From: an uncultured Chlorobiaceae bacterium
Lineage (GTDB): Bacteria; Bacteroidota; Chlorobiia; Chlorobiales; Chlorobiaceae
Length of the DNA stretch: 64,000 bases
Direction of reading: 5' to 3'
Assembly (NCBI GenBank): GCA_903895195.1
Contig: CAITSZ010000039.1
Span: 17,292-81,291, forward strand
Shown here: positions 50,890-60,124 of the stretch, one piece after another
How the letters are laid out: every line of letters begins with the position of its first letter
How positions within the stretch are numbered: position 1 is the first letter of the stretch
Program-made: the position numbers and the translations under genes
Notes under the pieces: model-generated
Seen by the model: the letters and a program-made list of their open reading frames with translations, nothing else
What the model was told of the DNA's origin: nothing
The model's database searches: none

Positions 50890-51387
50890 TTACCTTGGCC
50901 TGCCTTCATGAGATTGATCCCTCTCATCCCTGCGGCGGTCATCACGGCGCGGTTCCCTGTCATAACGTTCGCGGTCATTACGGTCTCTCTGCTCCCAGTA
51001 ACTGCGATCATGCCTGCGGTACTCAATATCACGATACCTTCTCAAGTCATCCCAGCGATGCCTTCTTATATTAGAAGGAAGATTACGTTCCCTGACTATA
51101 TCCCAAGGCCCGCGGTAGTGAGATGAGCGGTACCAGCTGCCATCACGATAGAGATAATAGAGATCTCCGGAATAAATAAGATCGTAAGGACTTCCTACTG
51201 ATACTGAAAATCCCTGATCCCGGAGATAAACAAAGCTCGGGCGGGAATCGATAACAAAGTGAGGTCTGTCGCCAATACCTACTCGAACATCCCCAATACG
51301 AATACCGACCTCTGCTTGAGCATCAGTAAGGGGATTCCCTAACAACAGCCCGGCAATTGCTGCAGGAAGCAAGATTGATTTTTTCAT
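50890..51387 (-). CDS. Secreted protein with YxWYRSxxxRGPW core and R/D-rich tail; paralogue of 20668..21384
   Basis: RPSFVYLRDQGFSVSVGSPYDLIYSGDLYYLYRDGSWYRSSHYRGPW vs PPSFIYLRTQGFSVSVGSPYDIVYYGDRYYIYNDGHWYRSYYYRGPW. Confidence 0.75.
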   Translation of the reverse strand: MKKSILLPAAIAGLLLGNPLTDAQAEVGIRIGDVRVGIGDRPHFVIDSRPSFVYLRDQGFSVSVGSPYDLIYSGDLYYLYRDGSWYRSSHYRGPWDIVRERNLPSNIRRHRWDDLRRYRDIEYRRHDRSYWEQRDRNDRERYDREPRRDDRRRDERDQSHEGRPR

Positions 51388-51533
51388 AGTTCTTTTCCAG
51401 TTAACACATGATAATATTCACACCACTGCCTAATAAAACAACGTTCGTATACTGTAATTTATATAGTCCTATCTGAGAAATACATAATAATATTGCTGTA
51501 ATTTTTATCTGATCAAGATTTATTGAAAAAAAA

Positions 51534-52556
51534 TCAAGAGGCGCACATTGAACTATACTTCTCAAGGTTTTCAAGGATCTCACCAGTTCCCCTTGCCACT
51601 GCTGTCAATGGATCTTCGCAAATGTGAACATTAAGCTTGGTTTCAGTACTTATTTTTTTGTCAAGCATTTTAATAAGTGCTCCTCCACCGGCAAGATACA
51701 ACCCCCTGTTTAAAATGTCGACTGAGAGTTCCGGCTTGAGAACCAGCATCTCTAATGTTTTTTTTATAGCTGCAATAATCTGATTTATTGGTGTTGAAAT
51801 AGCTTCCCTGATTGAAACAGAGTCAACCTCCCATGTTTCTGGAAGTCCAGACTGGAGATTAATACCGCTCACCATCATAGTAACTTCTTTTTCAAGCTTA
51901 TAGGCGGAGCCAATGTTAAGTTTAATCTCTTCGGCAGTGCGCTCGCCAATAGCAAGATTGAACTTTTCACGGACATGGCGAATAATAATATTGGTAATTT
52001 CAGTTCCGGCAACCCGCAGAGATTCTCCTGCTGCAATACCGCCGAGTGAAAGTATCGCAATTTCCGTTGTACCTCCGCCAATATCGACAACCATATTGCC
52101 CATCGGTTCATGTATATCAAGTCCAATACCTATTGCGGCAGCAACGGGCTCAGTGACCAGATATACCTTTTTCGCCCCGACTTTTTCAGCGGAATCGCGT
52201 ACGGCTCTTTTTTCAACCTCGGTGATACCTGACGGGATACTGATAACCACTCTGTGAATGCCTAATGAGAACTGGGTGCGGGTTTTATAGATCAAACCTT
52301 TAATAAGTTCTTCAGTGGCAGCATAGTCGGCAATGACACCATTAGCAAGCGGCCGGATAGTAATAATATCGGGATGGGTTTTTCCATCCATTAGAAGGGC
52401 TTCATGGCCGATAGCCAAAATTTTTCCTGTATTACGATGGCGGGCTACAATTGAGGGCTCATTAAGAACAATACCCTTACCACGGATAAAAATCAGTGTA
52501 TTCGCTGTTCCAAGATCGATGGCAATATCTCTGAACAGATGACTCAAAAAGCGCAT
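51534..52556 (-). CDS. mreB: Rod shape-determining protein MreB
   Basis: IAIDLGTANTLIFIRGKGIVLNEPSIVA; MVVDIGGGTTEIAILSLGGI; LAGGGALI. Confidence 0.96.
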   Translation of the reverse strand: MRFLSHLFRDIAIDLGTANTLIFIRGKGIVLNEPSIVARHRNTGKILAIGHEALLMDGKTHPDIITIRPLANGVIADYAATEELIKGLIYKTRTQFSLGIHRVVISIPSGITEVEKRAVRDSAEKVGAKKVYLVTEPVAAAIGIGLDIHEPMGNMVVDIGGGTTEIAILSLGGIAAGESLRVAGTEITNIIIRHVREKFNLAIGERTAEEIKLNIGSAYKLEKEVTMMVSGINLQSGLPETWEVDSVSIREAISTPINQIIAAIKKTLEMLVLKPELSVDILNRGLYLAGGGALIKMLDKKISTETKLNVHICEDPLTAVARGTGEILENLEKYSSMCAS

Positions 52557-52717
52557 GATATCCTGGTTCTATATATTTTATGATTATGGCACGTAAAAAA
52601 GCCATATCAACTTTATTTTTCTCCAGGGGGTGACGAAATATAAACTTAAAGAGTCTAATTAATACGTGGTTTGCTTATAAAAGACTAATTGTAATGGGAT
52701 ATTTGCATTATTAATGG

Positions 52718-55700
52718 CTAAAAGGTGATTACTGATCCTTTTTGTGCTTGTTTCTTCATTACATCGACCCACCCGGTACCCGAAAGTATTTCAGCAAGTT
52801 CAACAACAATATGCCGGGGTTCAATTCCAAGATCGAGATTCCTTCCAAGTCCCTGAACACAGGATGGACAATTTGTCAATATGACTGCGTTTTCTTTTCC
52901 GTGCATAACTGCCGTTATAGCATCTCTTTTTCGGTGAAGCATGGAATCGGTAATATCGGGTCGTGAGAGTGCCAGCGTACCAGCTTCTGAGCAGCAATGC
53001 GGAACGGAGGTCATATCCCCGAAACCACCAATAGCTGTAAGTGTTTGATGCGCTTTACCAGAGAGAGAATCATGGCAAGGGGCATGATAAAGGTATTCTC
53101 CATTACCTTCCAGCTTCAAGCCTTTATCAAGAGCATAGGCCGCAATATCAATAATTTTTCCACCGAAAAGCTTGCCGGTCTCAATGGCATCGAGCCCCTC
53201 CATACAGGTACCGCATGTGACAACGCAAGCATCAAAATCAAGGTAGGAGAACATCTCTCTTATCTGACTGAACATTACGGTATTGCGAAGGACAATACTT
53301 GAATACTGATCTGTCTTGGCATTGACATGAGCAGGAAATCCGCAGCAGAGAAACGGTGGCGGCAACACAATCCTTACACCAAGCTCAAGCAGCACATGAA
53401 TTGCCGCCATTGAGATTGAAGAGTTCATGCGCTCGGAACCACAGCCGGGGAAATAAAAAACGTTACTTTTGACCTCTCCGGATGGCTCAAAAACAATTAC
53501 CTGATCAGAAGCACATTCCGGTAGAATATCGCGCAAGGTCCCTTCGGGTACAGGTGGGACAGGCGAACGCAGAAGCCTTAACGGATAGAGATCAGGGGAA
53601 TCAAGTTCCGGTTGCATCGGAGCGGAAATTTTATTGCCTGCACGCTGAACAGCTCCACCGATCCTGAGAACAGTTCTGCGGAATAGGGCATTAAATACCG
53701 GGGAACGACTGTCGAGATATTTCAAAGTCAACTCTGTGATCGGTGAAGAGTGTTTGTAACCCCATTCTGAAAGAATTTCGCGTTCCAGCACCGAAACTTT
53801 ACCGCTGTCGATATCTACCGGACATGGCTTAAGGCATTTATGGCAGATTGTGCAGTGATCGGCAACCTCTTCCAGCCACTTCAGAAGCGCAAAATCAGTT
53901 GAACGCTCTCGCTGGGCATCAAAAAGAAGCGCTTCGATCAATGAGCCAATAGCAAGATTCTTGTTTCGCGGATGATAGAACATTCCTCGAGAGGGATAGT
54001 ACACACAGCAATCGGTCTTGCACTTACCGCACCTGATACAGTAGTCAACCTTTTTTGAAAGCTCTTCTATCTGGGCACGCCTGAGAATATGCGCCTCAAG
54101 TTCGAGCAAATTGAACGACGGGGTAAAAATATGATCAAGCGCTTCATAATCTTCCAGCTTTCCCGGGTTCATGATCCCTTTAGGGTCTACTTTGAGGCGA
54201 TATCGGGAAAGTTGTTCGACGATAGCAGGATCAAGGTACTTGAGTTTGGTAACACCTATTCCGTGCTCACCAGAAACAACACCACCCAGAGAGACAACTT
54301 TTTCCATGACATTGTCGATCACCTTGTCGGCACGCTCAAGCATGGGCCTGTCGTTGGAAAGTACCGGAACATTGACATGAACATTGCCATCGCCGGCATG
54401 CATGTGCGTAGCAAGCACTATACGTCTGTCGCGGACATAGGTATATGCTTTTTCAAAGGCCACCTGCATTTCAGGATACCCCTGCACCAGCTCTCCAATT
54501 TCACGGCTCAGCTCCTGAATAATTTCAAGTGAACGCAGAGAATCCTGGGGGGCGAGTAAAATCTTTTCATCGAACAAGCGGCAAAGCTCGAGTCCTGCTG
54601 GAATTTTTGAGGCAAACCGCTCACCATCTTCATTAACGTTTTTTGTAGCAAAAATAGTGCGTGAACGCTCTACAAAGCTATGCTGCGCATATCGTTCTTC
54701 TGTAATATTGAGTTCATCAATAAAGCGGGAAAATACGGCAAGGGCTTCAAGAGGAATTACAATATCCTCATTGAGCTTAAATGCATTGGTTCGTCGTGCA
54801 ATGGCGCCAAGCTTTTTACGATCGGCCCAGAAACGAACAGCATCTGCATTGTCTCCGGCCAGAAACATCATTGTATTGGGATGGTTCTTAAGGAGAGTTT
54901 TCAAGCGTTCAATACCGTTCTCCACCTCGGCGGGCAAATTACCGGCTATATCGATAAGAAGAACGGCCTTTGGAGTCTGAGCCCTTGGAGCCTTTACCTT
55001 GTAGTCGATAGCCCTTATATATTCATCATCAAAATGCTCGAGGGCAAGAAGCGCTTCTTTATTCTCAGAATGGAGAGGGAATATTTTAGAGAGCTCAAGA
55101 ATCACCCGGCTGGCCTCATCCATGTCAGGCCCGAAAAATTCAAGACAGAGTGTTCTCTTTTCAGGATACTTCGGATAAAGCACAAAAACAGCCGAAGTAA
55201 TAACCCCGTCAGTTCCCTCCTTCTGAAGGCCAGGAACTCCACCAAGCGCCTTGTTGGTAATATCTTTCCAGAGTCCTTTTTTCCGGATATCGGTACCAAG
55301 CAGCTCAATGCGATCAATCCTCTTTCCCGACTGATTCCATACCTCAAAAGTTACGGTATCCTCATGCAGGATTTTCCTGAGATGGTGATCAACACGTTTT
55401 ACTGTCCAGTTTTCACCCGACGGCATTGCCATTCGCCATTCAAGCAGGTTATCAATACAGGTACCCCATCGAACAGCCATCTTTCCGCCTGCATTTTCGG
55501 CAATGTTGCCACCGACAGTGCAGGACCATTCACTTGTCGGGTCAGTAGCAAAAACAAGTTTATGCTCGTCAGCCTCTTCCATAGCTTTTTCAGTGACAAC
55601 CCCTGCTTCTACTTCAATCACAGAAGCCTGAGATATCTGATCGTTTTCAAGCTGAAAATCCCGAACCGAGATACCCTTGATGTGATTGAGTTTTTCAACG

Positions 55701-56374
55701 TTAATGATCACACACCTTGATCTCAAGGGTACAGCGCCTCCGGTAAGCCCAGTTCCTGCTCCGCGAGGAATGATGTGCAGGCCGAGCCCGGCAATTGCTG
55801 TAATAAGAGGAGCAACCTGCGACTCCTGATCGGGGGTCACCACAGCAACTGGAAGATGAAGCCTCCAGTCGGTAGCATCGGTTGCGTGGGCTGCAAGGGA
55901 GAATGGATCAAAAAGGACATTTTTAGCGCCTACAACCCCGCCAAGTTCTTTTTTCATTCTACGGCGCAGGTCTGGCGTTTTTTCAACTGCAGAGCGGAAG
56001 CGCTCAAGTTGCTCACGTACCGCTACAACAATAGCTAAAACCCGGGTTTCACCGTTTGCCATATCAGCAATGGTATCGAGTTCGTGAAACGCCCGTTCAA
56101 ACAGGCGCTTACGACGAGCGGCAGAATCAACAAGCTCCTGAAAAAGGTAGGGATTTCGGCGATGGATAAGAATCTCTCCGATAATACCCATGAGCAAACG
56201 TGCAGACCTGCCTGTAACCCGCAGCTCACGCAGTTCGTCAAGAAACCTGACAATATTTGGTCCCAGCAGAAAAGATATCGCCTGCCTGTCACCGGCAGAG
56301 GTATAATTATACGGGATTTCTCGGGGGGAACTGGTTATTTGTTTCACTCTCTCTATGCCTGTGCTTATAGTCAT
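52718..56374 (-). CDS. Large FAD-linked oxidase / Fe-S dehydrogenase (GlcD-like plus GlpC-like CCG domains, DUF3683 N-terminus)
   Basis: PRGAGTGLTGGAVPL; HMHAGDGNVHVNVPV; CIRCGKCKTDCC; CTICHKCLKPCP; CCG motifs. Confidence 0.9.
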   Translation of the reverse strand: MTISTGIERVKQITSSPREIPYNYTSAGDRQAISFLLGPNIVRFLDELRELRVTGRSARLLMGIIGEILIHRRNPYLFQELVDSAARRKRLFERAFHELDTIADMANGETRVLAIVVAVREQLERFRSAVEKTPDLRRRMKKELGGVVGAKNVLFDPFSLAAHATDATDWRLHLPVAVVTPDQESQVAPLITAIAGLGLHIIPRGAGTGLTGGAVPLRSRCVIINVEKLNHIKGISVRDFQLENDQISQASVIEVEAGVVTEKAMEEADEHKLVFATDPTSEWSCTVGGNIAENAGGKMAVRWGTCIDNLLEWRMAMPSGENWTVKRVDHHLRKILHEDTVTFEVWNQSGKRIDRIELLGTDIRKKGLWKDITNKALGGVPGLQKEGTDGVITSAVFVLYPKYPEKRTLCLEFFGPDMDEASRVILELSKIFPLHSENKEALLALEHFDDEYIRAIDYKVKAPRAQTPKAVLLIDIAGNLPAEVENGIERLKTLLKNHPNTMMFLAGDNADAVRFWADRKKLGAIARRTNAFKLNEDIVIPLEALAVFSRFIDELNITEERYAQHSFVERSRTIFATKNVNEDGERFASKIPAGLELCRLFDEKILLAPQDSLRSLEIIQELSREIGELVQGYPEMQVAFEKAYTYVRDRRIVLATHMHAGDGNVHVNVPVLSNDRPMLERADKVIDNVMEKVVSLGGVVSGEHGIGVTKLKYLDPAIVEQLSRYRLKVDPKGIMNPGKLEDYEALDHIFTPSFNLLELEAHILRRAQIEELSKKVDYCIRCGKCKTDCCVYYPSRGMFYHPRNKNLAIGSLIEALLFDAQRERSTDFALLKWLEEVADHCTICHKCLKPCPVDIDSGKVSVLEREILSEWGYKHSSPITELTLKYLDSRSPVFNALFRRTVLRIGGAVQRAGNKISAPMQPELDSPDLYPLRLLRSPVPPVPEGTLRDILPECASDQVIVFEPSGEVKSNVFYFPGCGSERMNSSISMAAIHVLLELGVRIVLPPPFLCCGFPAHVNAKTDQYSSIVLRNTVMFSQIREMFSYLDFDACVVTCGTCMEGLDAIETGKLFGGKIIDIAAYALDKGLKLEGNGEYLYHAPCHDSLSGKAHQTLTAIGGFGDMTSVPHCCSEAGTLALSRPDITDSMLHRKRDAITAVMHGKENAVILTNCPSCVQGLGRNLDLGIEPRHIVVELAEILSGTGWVDVMKKQAQKGSVITF

Positions 56375-56406
56375 TAACTTGAAAAAAAAAATTATATGTC
56401 TAACAT

Positions 56407-57165
56407 CTACAACCTTGCTCCACCGGAAATCTCTAAAATCTGCCCTGTAATAAAAGCAGCATCGTCTGAAGCGAGAAAAAGTGCGCATCGGGCGACATCG
56501 TCCGGGGTAGCAACTCGTCCGAGGGGATAACGAGAGGCACAATCCTTCTGAAGCATCTCCCAGCGTTCTGCACCAAGAGCAGTGACAAAAGCGGGAACTG
56601 CAACAAGAGCCGGGGCAAGCGCATTAACCGTTATGCCGTAGCGGCCCAGTGACAATGCAAGTGAACGGGTAAAGGCGTAAATGCCGCCTTTGGCAGCAGA
56701 ATAGGAGAACTGATTCGGGCTCCCCCGATAGACAAGCGAACTCATATTCACTATTTTACCGAAACCCTGAGGCTTCATAACCCTTGCTGCCTCACGGCAC
56801 GACAGAATACATGACTTAAGGTTAAGATCGAGATTGGCACTCATTTTAACGTAGTCGATATCTTCGACATCAGCAGCCGGTTCACAATCACCACCGGCAA
56901 TATTTACGACTATATCAAGCTTGGCGAACCGATCTATTATCTGCCGGTAGAGTGACTGGATTTCATCTTCATGCATGACATCAGCCTGAATTGAGAACCC
57001 GCTGCCCCCGGCTTCTTGCAGGAACTGAAGTGTTTCAGCGCAGCCTGAAGCATTGATATCGCTTACAATGACATGAGCCCCCTCCGAGGCAAAACAAAGA
57101 GCCACTGCCCTGCCAATTCCACCTGCAGCTCCAGTTATGAGCGCAATCCTGCATGAAAGTCTCAT
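56407..57165 (-). CDS. SDR-family oxidoreductase (FabG-like)
   Basis: ALITGAAGGIGRAVAL; NIAGG; YSAAKGGIYAFTRSLAL. Confidence 0.93.
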   Translation of the reverse strand: MRLSCRIALITGAAGGIGRAVALCFASEGAHVIVSDINASGCAETLQFLQEAGGSGFSIQADVMHEDEIQSLYRQIIDRFAKLDIVVNIAGGDCEPAADVEDIDYVKMSANLDLNLKSCILSCREAARVMKPQGFGKIVNMSSLVYRGSPNQFSYSAAKGGIYAFTRSLALSLGRYGITVNALAPALVAVPAFVTALGAERWEMLQKDCASRYPLGRVATPDDVARCALFLASDDAAFITGQILEISGGARL

Positions 57166-57168
57166 AGA

Positions 57169-57741
57169 TTATCTGATTATTCCTCTTTTCTTCAGTTCCC
57201 AGAAACATTTTGCGGTGGCTTGAATGTCAATAGCTGCATTGTGGGCCTCCTGAAATCCTATGCCAAACAAGGTATGATGCAGTTCAGACAACTTCGGCCA
57301 CTTGTTGCCGTAGGGACCTTTAATGGCACAAAAATCAGTAGATCTTTCCATTGTGCATATTTTCTTTTTTGAAGGCAGGCCATCCGCCATCCCGGCCCTG
57401 ATCAGTTCACTGCCAACAATCTTTTCATCAAACGACATATTGTGAGCCACAAGAACTTCTGCCTTGGCAATCATCTTTTCGAACTCATGCAGGACATTGG
57501 TCAGGACAACTCCTTCTATATTGGCCCGTTCTGTTGATATTCCATGAATTTTAGAAGCAATTTCAGGAATCACAAATCCCTCGGGCTTAATGATGTAATC
57601 CCCGGAGATCAAAGTGTTGCCATCACCGTCACAATATAAGTATGCCAATTGAACAAGCCTTGGCCAGTTATTGAGATCGGTTACAGGTGCTCGCCAGTTT
57701 ATTGGCAATCCTGTTGTTTCTGTATCAAAAAATAAATACAT
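57169..57741 (-). CDS. DnaQ-like 3'-5' exonuclease
   Basis: MYLFFDTETTGLP; VLVAHNMSFDEKIV; HNAAIDIQATAKCFWEL. Confidence 0.9.
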   Translation of the reverse strand: MYLFFDTETTGLPINWRAPVTDLNNWPRLVQLAYLYCDGDGNTLISGDYIIKPEGFVIPEIASKIHGISTERANIEGVVLTNVLHEFEKMIAKAEVLVAHNMSFDEKIVGSELIRAGMADGLPSKKKICTMERSTDFCAIKGPYGNKWPKLSELHHTLFGIGFQEAHNAAIDIQATAKCFWELKKRGIIR

Positions 57742-57789
57742 GGCAATGAAAAAATGAAAAATTACAATCGATTAACAGCTGACATGCTC

Positions 57790-58155
57790 TCAAAATGGGC
57801 AATCATCATCAACAATTGCACTTCCGCCTTGATGCTCATAGGCTGGCGGATTATAGGAGCCCTCCTGCTGAGATTGGGATGACCCTGCCTGACCGGCAGA
57901 CTCAAGCTTCCATGCTTTTACATCGGTATACCATTTTCCGTTGAACTCCCTGCTTTCAATGTCAAAAGAGATCGTCAACTTGTTGCCAACATTCAAGAGA
58001 TTTCTGTCAAACTTCTCTCCCCACAAAGAGATACAAACCTTTTTGGGGTACTGCCCATCCGTTTCAACAATAATGTCCTGTTTTTTCCATTGCCCATTCT
58101 TTCCTGCGCCTGTTTGTTCAGGAAGAATTGCTGAGAGTTTAGCTGTAAGCTGCAT
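57790..58155 (-). CDS. DUF3127-like OB-fold protein with SSB-like acidic C-terminal tail
   Basis: MQLTAKLSAILPEQTGAGKNGQWKKQDIIVETDGQYPKKVCISLWG; C-terminus VDDDCPF. Confidence 0.75.
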   Translation of the reverse strand: MQLTAKLSAILPEQTGAGKNGQWKKQDIIVETDGQYPKKVCISLWGEKFDRNLLNVGNKLTISFDIESREFNGKWYTDVKAWKLESAGQAGSSQSQQEGSYNPPAYEHQGGSAIVDDDCPF

Positions 58156-58291
58156 AACCTTATTACTGTCTGTACTATTACTAAAAAGCCCCGTTCTATT
58201 ATAAACCATTCGAAACTGGCGTCATTACTACTGATGAACGTGTTTCAATTTAATATATGAATTGGGATTTATTTACAGTGAAAACCATTCA

Positions 58292-60124
58292 TTACGCAGC
58301 CCGTTCAGGATGCTCGGTGCAGTAGCGGTCTATGAGGCGGAGAAACTGACGGCCATAGCGTTCGAGTTTGACTTCACCGACACCGGTAACTGTCAACATT
58401 GAGTCGGCAGTCCGGGGGCAGATTGATGCCATATCATGAAGGGAGCGATCTGAAAAAACTACGTAGGGTGGTATCCCCTGCTCCTGGGCTATCTGCTTTC
58501 GGAGAGATCTGAGAAGCTCAAAAAGCTCCTGATCATATGGCGCTTCCGTGAACTCTGGTTTTAAAGGACGATCTTTTTCTTTCGGCTTCTCAACGACGCT
58601 TACGATTTCGATGCTCTCTTCATTCTTCAGAATCCGGACAGCTTTTGGCAGAAGAAAGAGAGTCGGATAGAGACCTTCGGATTTGTCGATAACTTTTTGA
58701 GCTAAAAGCTCGTCGACTAGCTGTCGCCAGTATTTTTTACTCCGCCCTTTTCCTATTCCATAAGTTTTCAATCGATCATGGCCAAAATCACGAATTTTCA
58801 CGGTTTTGCTTCCGAGAACTATATCGACAATATGCATTGCTCCAAAGCGCTCTTCGGTACGGACAATGGCTGAAAGGAGCATCTGGGCATCGCGGGTGCA
58901 ATCAATCTGTTCACGGGTGCCAAGACAGATATCACAGGAGCTGCAGTTATCATGGTGATAGTGTTCTCCGAAGTAGTCAAGCAGGTTTCGACGGCGGCAG
59001 ATTGAGGTTGAGGCAAAGGAAACCACTTTGGAAAGGGCCTCAAGCGCTCTTTTGCGTTCAGTTTCGTCCGTCATGGTATCGATAAAGAAGCGCAGTTTGT
59101 TGATATCACCGGGAGAGAAAAGAAGGGTGCACTGTGCGGCTTCGCCATCGCGTCCTGCCCTGCCGGTTTCCTGATAGTAATTTTCAATACTTTTGGGCAG
59201 GTCGGCATGGATGACAAAGCGAATATTGGATTTGTCAATACCCATACCGAAGGCGATGGTAGCTACAATGACGTCAACTTCATCGCGAATGAATGCTTCC
59301 TGATTGCGTTTGCGATCGTGATCACTGAGGCCTGCATGATACGGGAGGGCTCGATACCCTTTTGCCTTTAGCATCGATGCTGTTTCGTCAACACTTTTGC
59401 GGCTGGTGCGGTATATAATTCCGGCTTTGCCAGCGTTCATTTTCAAGAGCGAAACAAGCTGAGCATCGACATGATCTTTTAAGAGGACATCATAGTAGAG
59501 GTTCGGGCGGTCAAATGAGGCTCTGACAATGTGTGGATTTCGGAGTGCCAGTTTATCGAGAATGTTCTGCTGCACGAGGTGAGTCGCTGTTGCTGTAAAT
59601 GCGGCTACCGGGAGATCCGGAAAGAGGGTAACGAGAGCGGAAAGCGAGAGGTAGTCGGGCCGGAAATCGTGGCCCCACTCTGAAATACAGTGAGCCTCGT
59701 CGATGACTGCCATACTGATGTTCACCCTGCCAAGCATCTTTTTGAATGCTTCGAGAGTAAAGCGCTCAGGGGCGACATAGAGAAGATCAAGAGAGTTGGT
59801 GAGAAGCTGCTGCATCACTGCGTCGCGCTCTTCGGGGTCAAGGGAGCTGTTGAGGAAGGCGGCCCGAATACCGTTTGCCCTTGCTCCGTCAACCTGGTCT
59901 TTCATCAGGGAGATAAGGGGACTTATTACCATGCAGGTGCCAGGAAGCATCACAGCTGGAAGCTGGTAGCAGAGAGATTTACCTCCACCGGTCGGCATAA
60001 CGGCAAAAACATCCCGGTTTTCAAGGATGGCCCTTACTATCTGTTCCTGATTGGGGCGAAATTCACGAAAACCGAACACTTTACGAAGCGTATCAAAAAG
60101 AACGGAATCTGTCGTAGATTTCAT
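58292..60124 (-). CDS. recQ: ATP-dependent DNA helicase RecQ
   Basis: FREFRPNQEQIVRAIL; MPTGGGKSLCYQLPA; IDEAHCISEWGHDFRPDY; RAGRDGE; HRDC domain. Confidence 0.96.
   Translation of the reverse strand: MKSTTDSVLFDTLRKVFGFREFRPNQEQIVRAILENRDVFAVMPTGGGKSLCYQLPAVMLPGTCMVISPLISLMKDQVDGARANGIRAAFLNSSLDPEERDAVMQQLLTNSLDLLYVAPERFTLEAFKKMLGRVNISMAVIDEAHCISEWGHDFRPDYLSLSALVTLFPDLPVAAFTATATHLVQQNILDKLALRNPHIVRASFDRPNLYYDVLLKDHVDAQLVSLLKMNAGKAGIIYRTSRKSVDETASMLKAKGYRALPYHAGLSDHDRKRNQEAFIRDEVDVIVATIAFGMGIDKSNIRFVIHADLPKSIENYYQETGRAGRDGEAAQCTLLFSPGDINKLRFFIDTMTDETERKRALEALSKVVSFASTSICRRRNLLDYFGEHYHHDNCSSCDICLGTREQIDCTRDAQMLLSAIVRTEERFGAMHIVDIVLGSKTVKIRDFGHDRLKTYGIGKGRSKKYWRQLVDELLAQKVIDKSEGLYPTLFLLPKAVRILKNEESIEIVSVVEKPKEKDRPLKPEFTEAPYDQELFELLRSLRKQIAQEQGIPPYVVFSDRSLHDMASICPRTADSMLTVTGVGEVKLERYGRQFLRLIDRYCTEHPERAA

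Noticed and set aside
54680-55720. 346-aa + strand ORF inside the FAD oxidase gene
   Set aside because: Antisense to a well-supported motif-rich CDS
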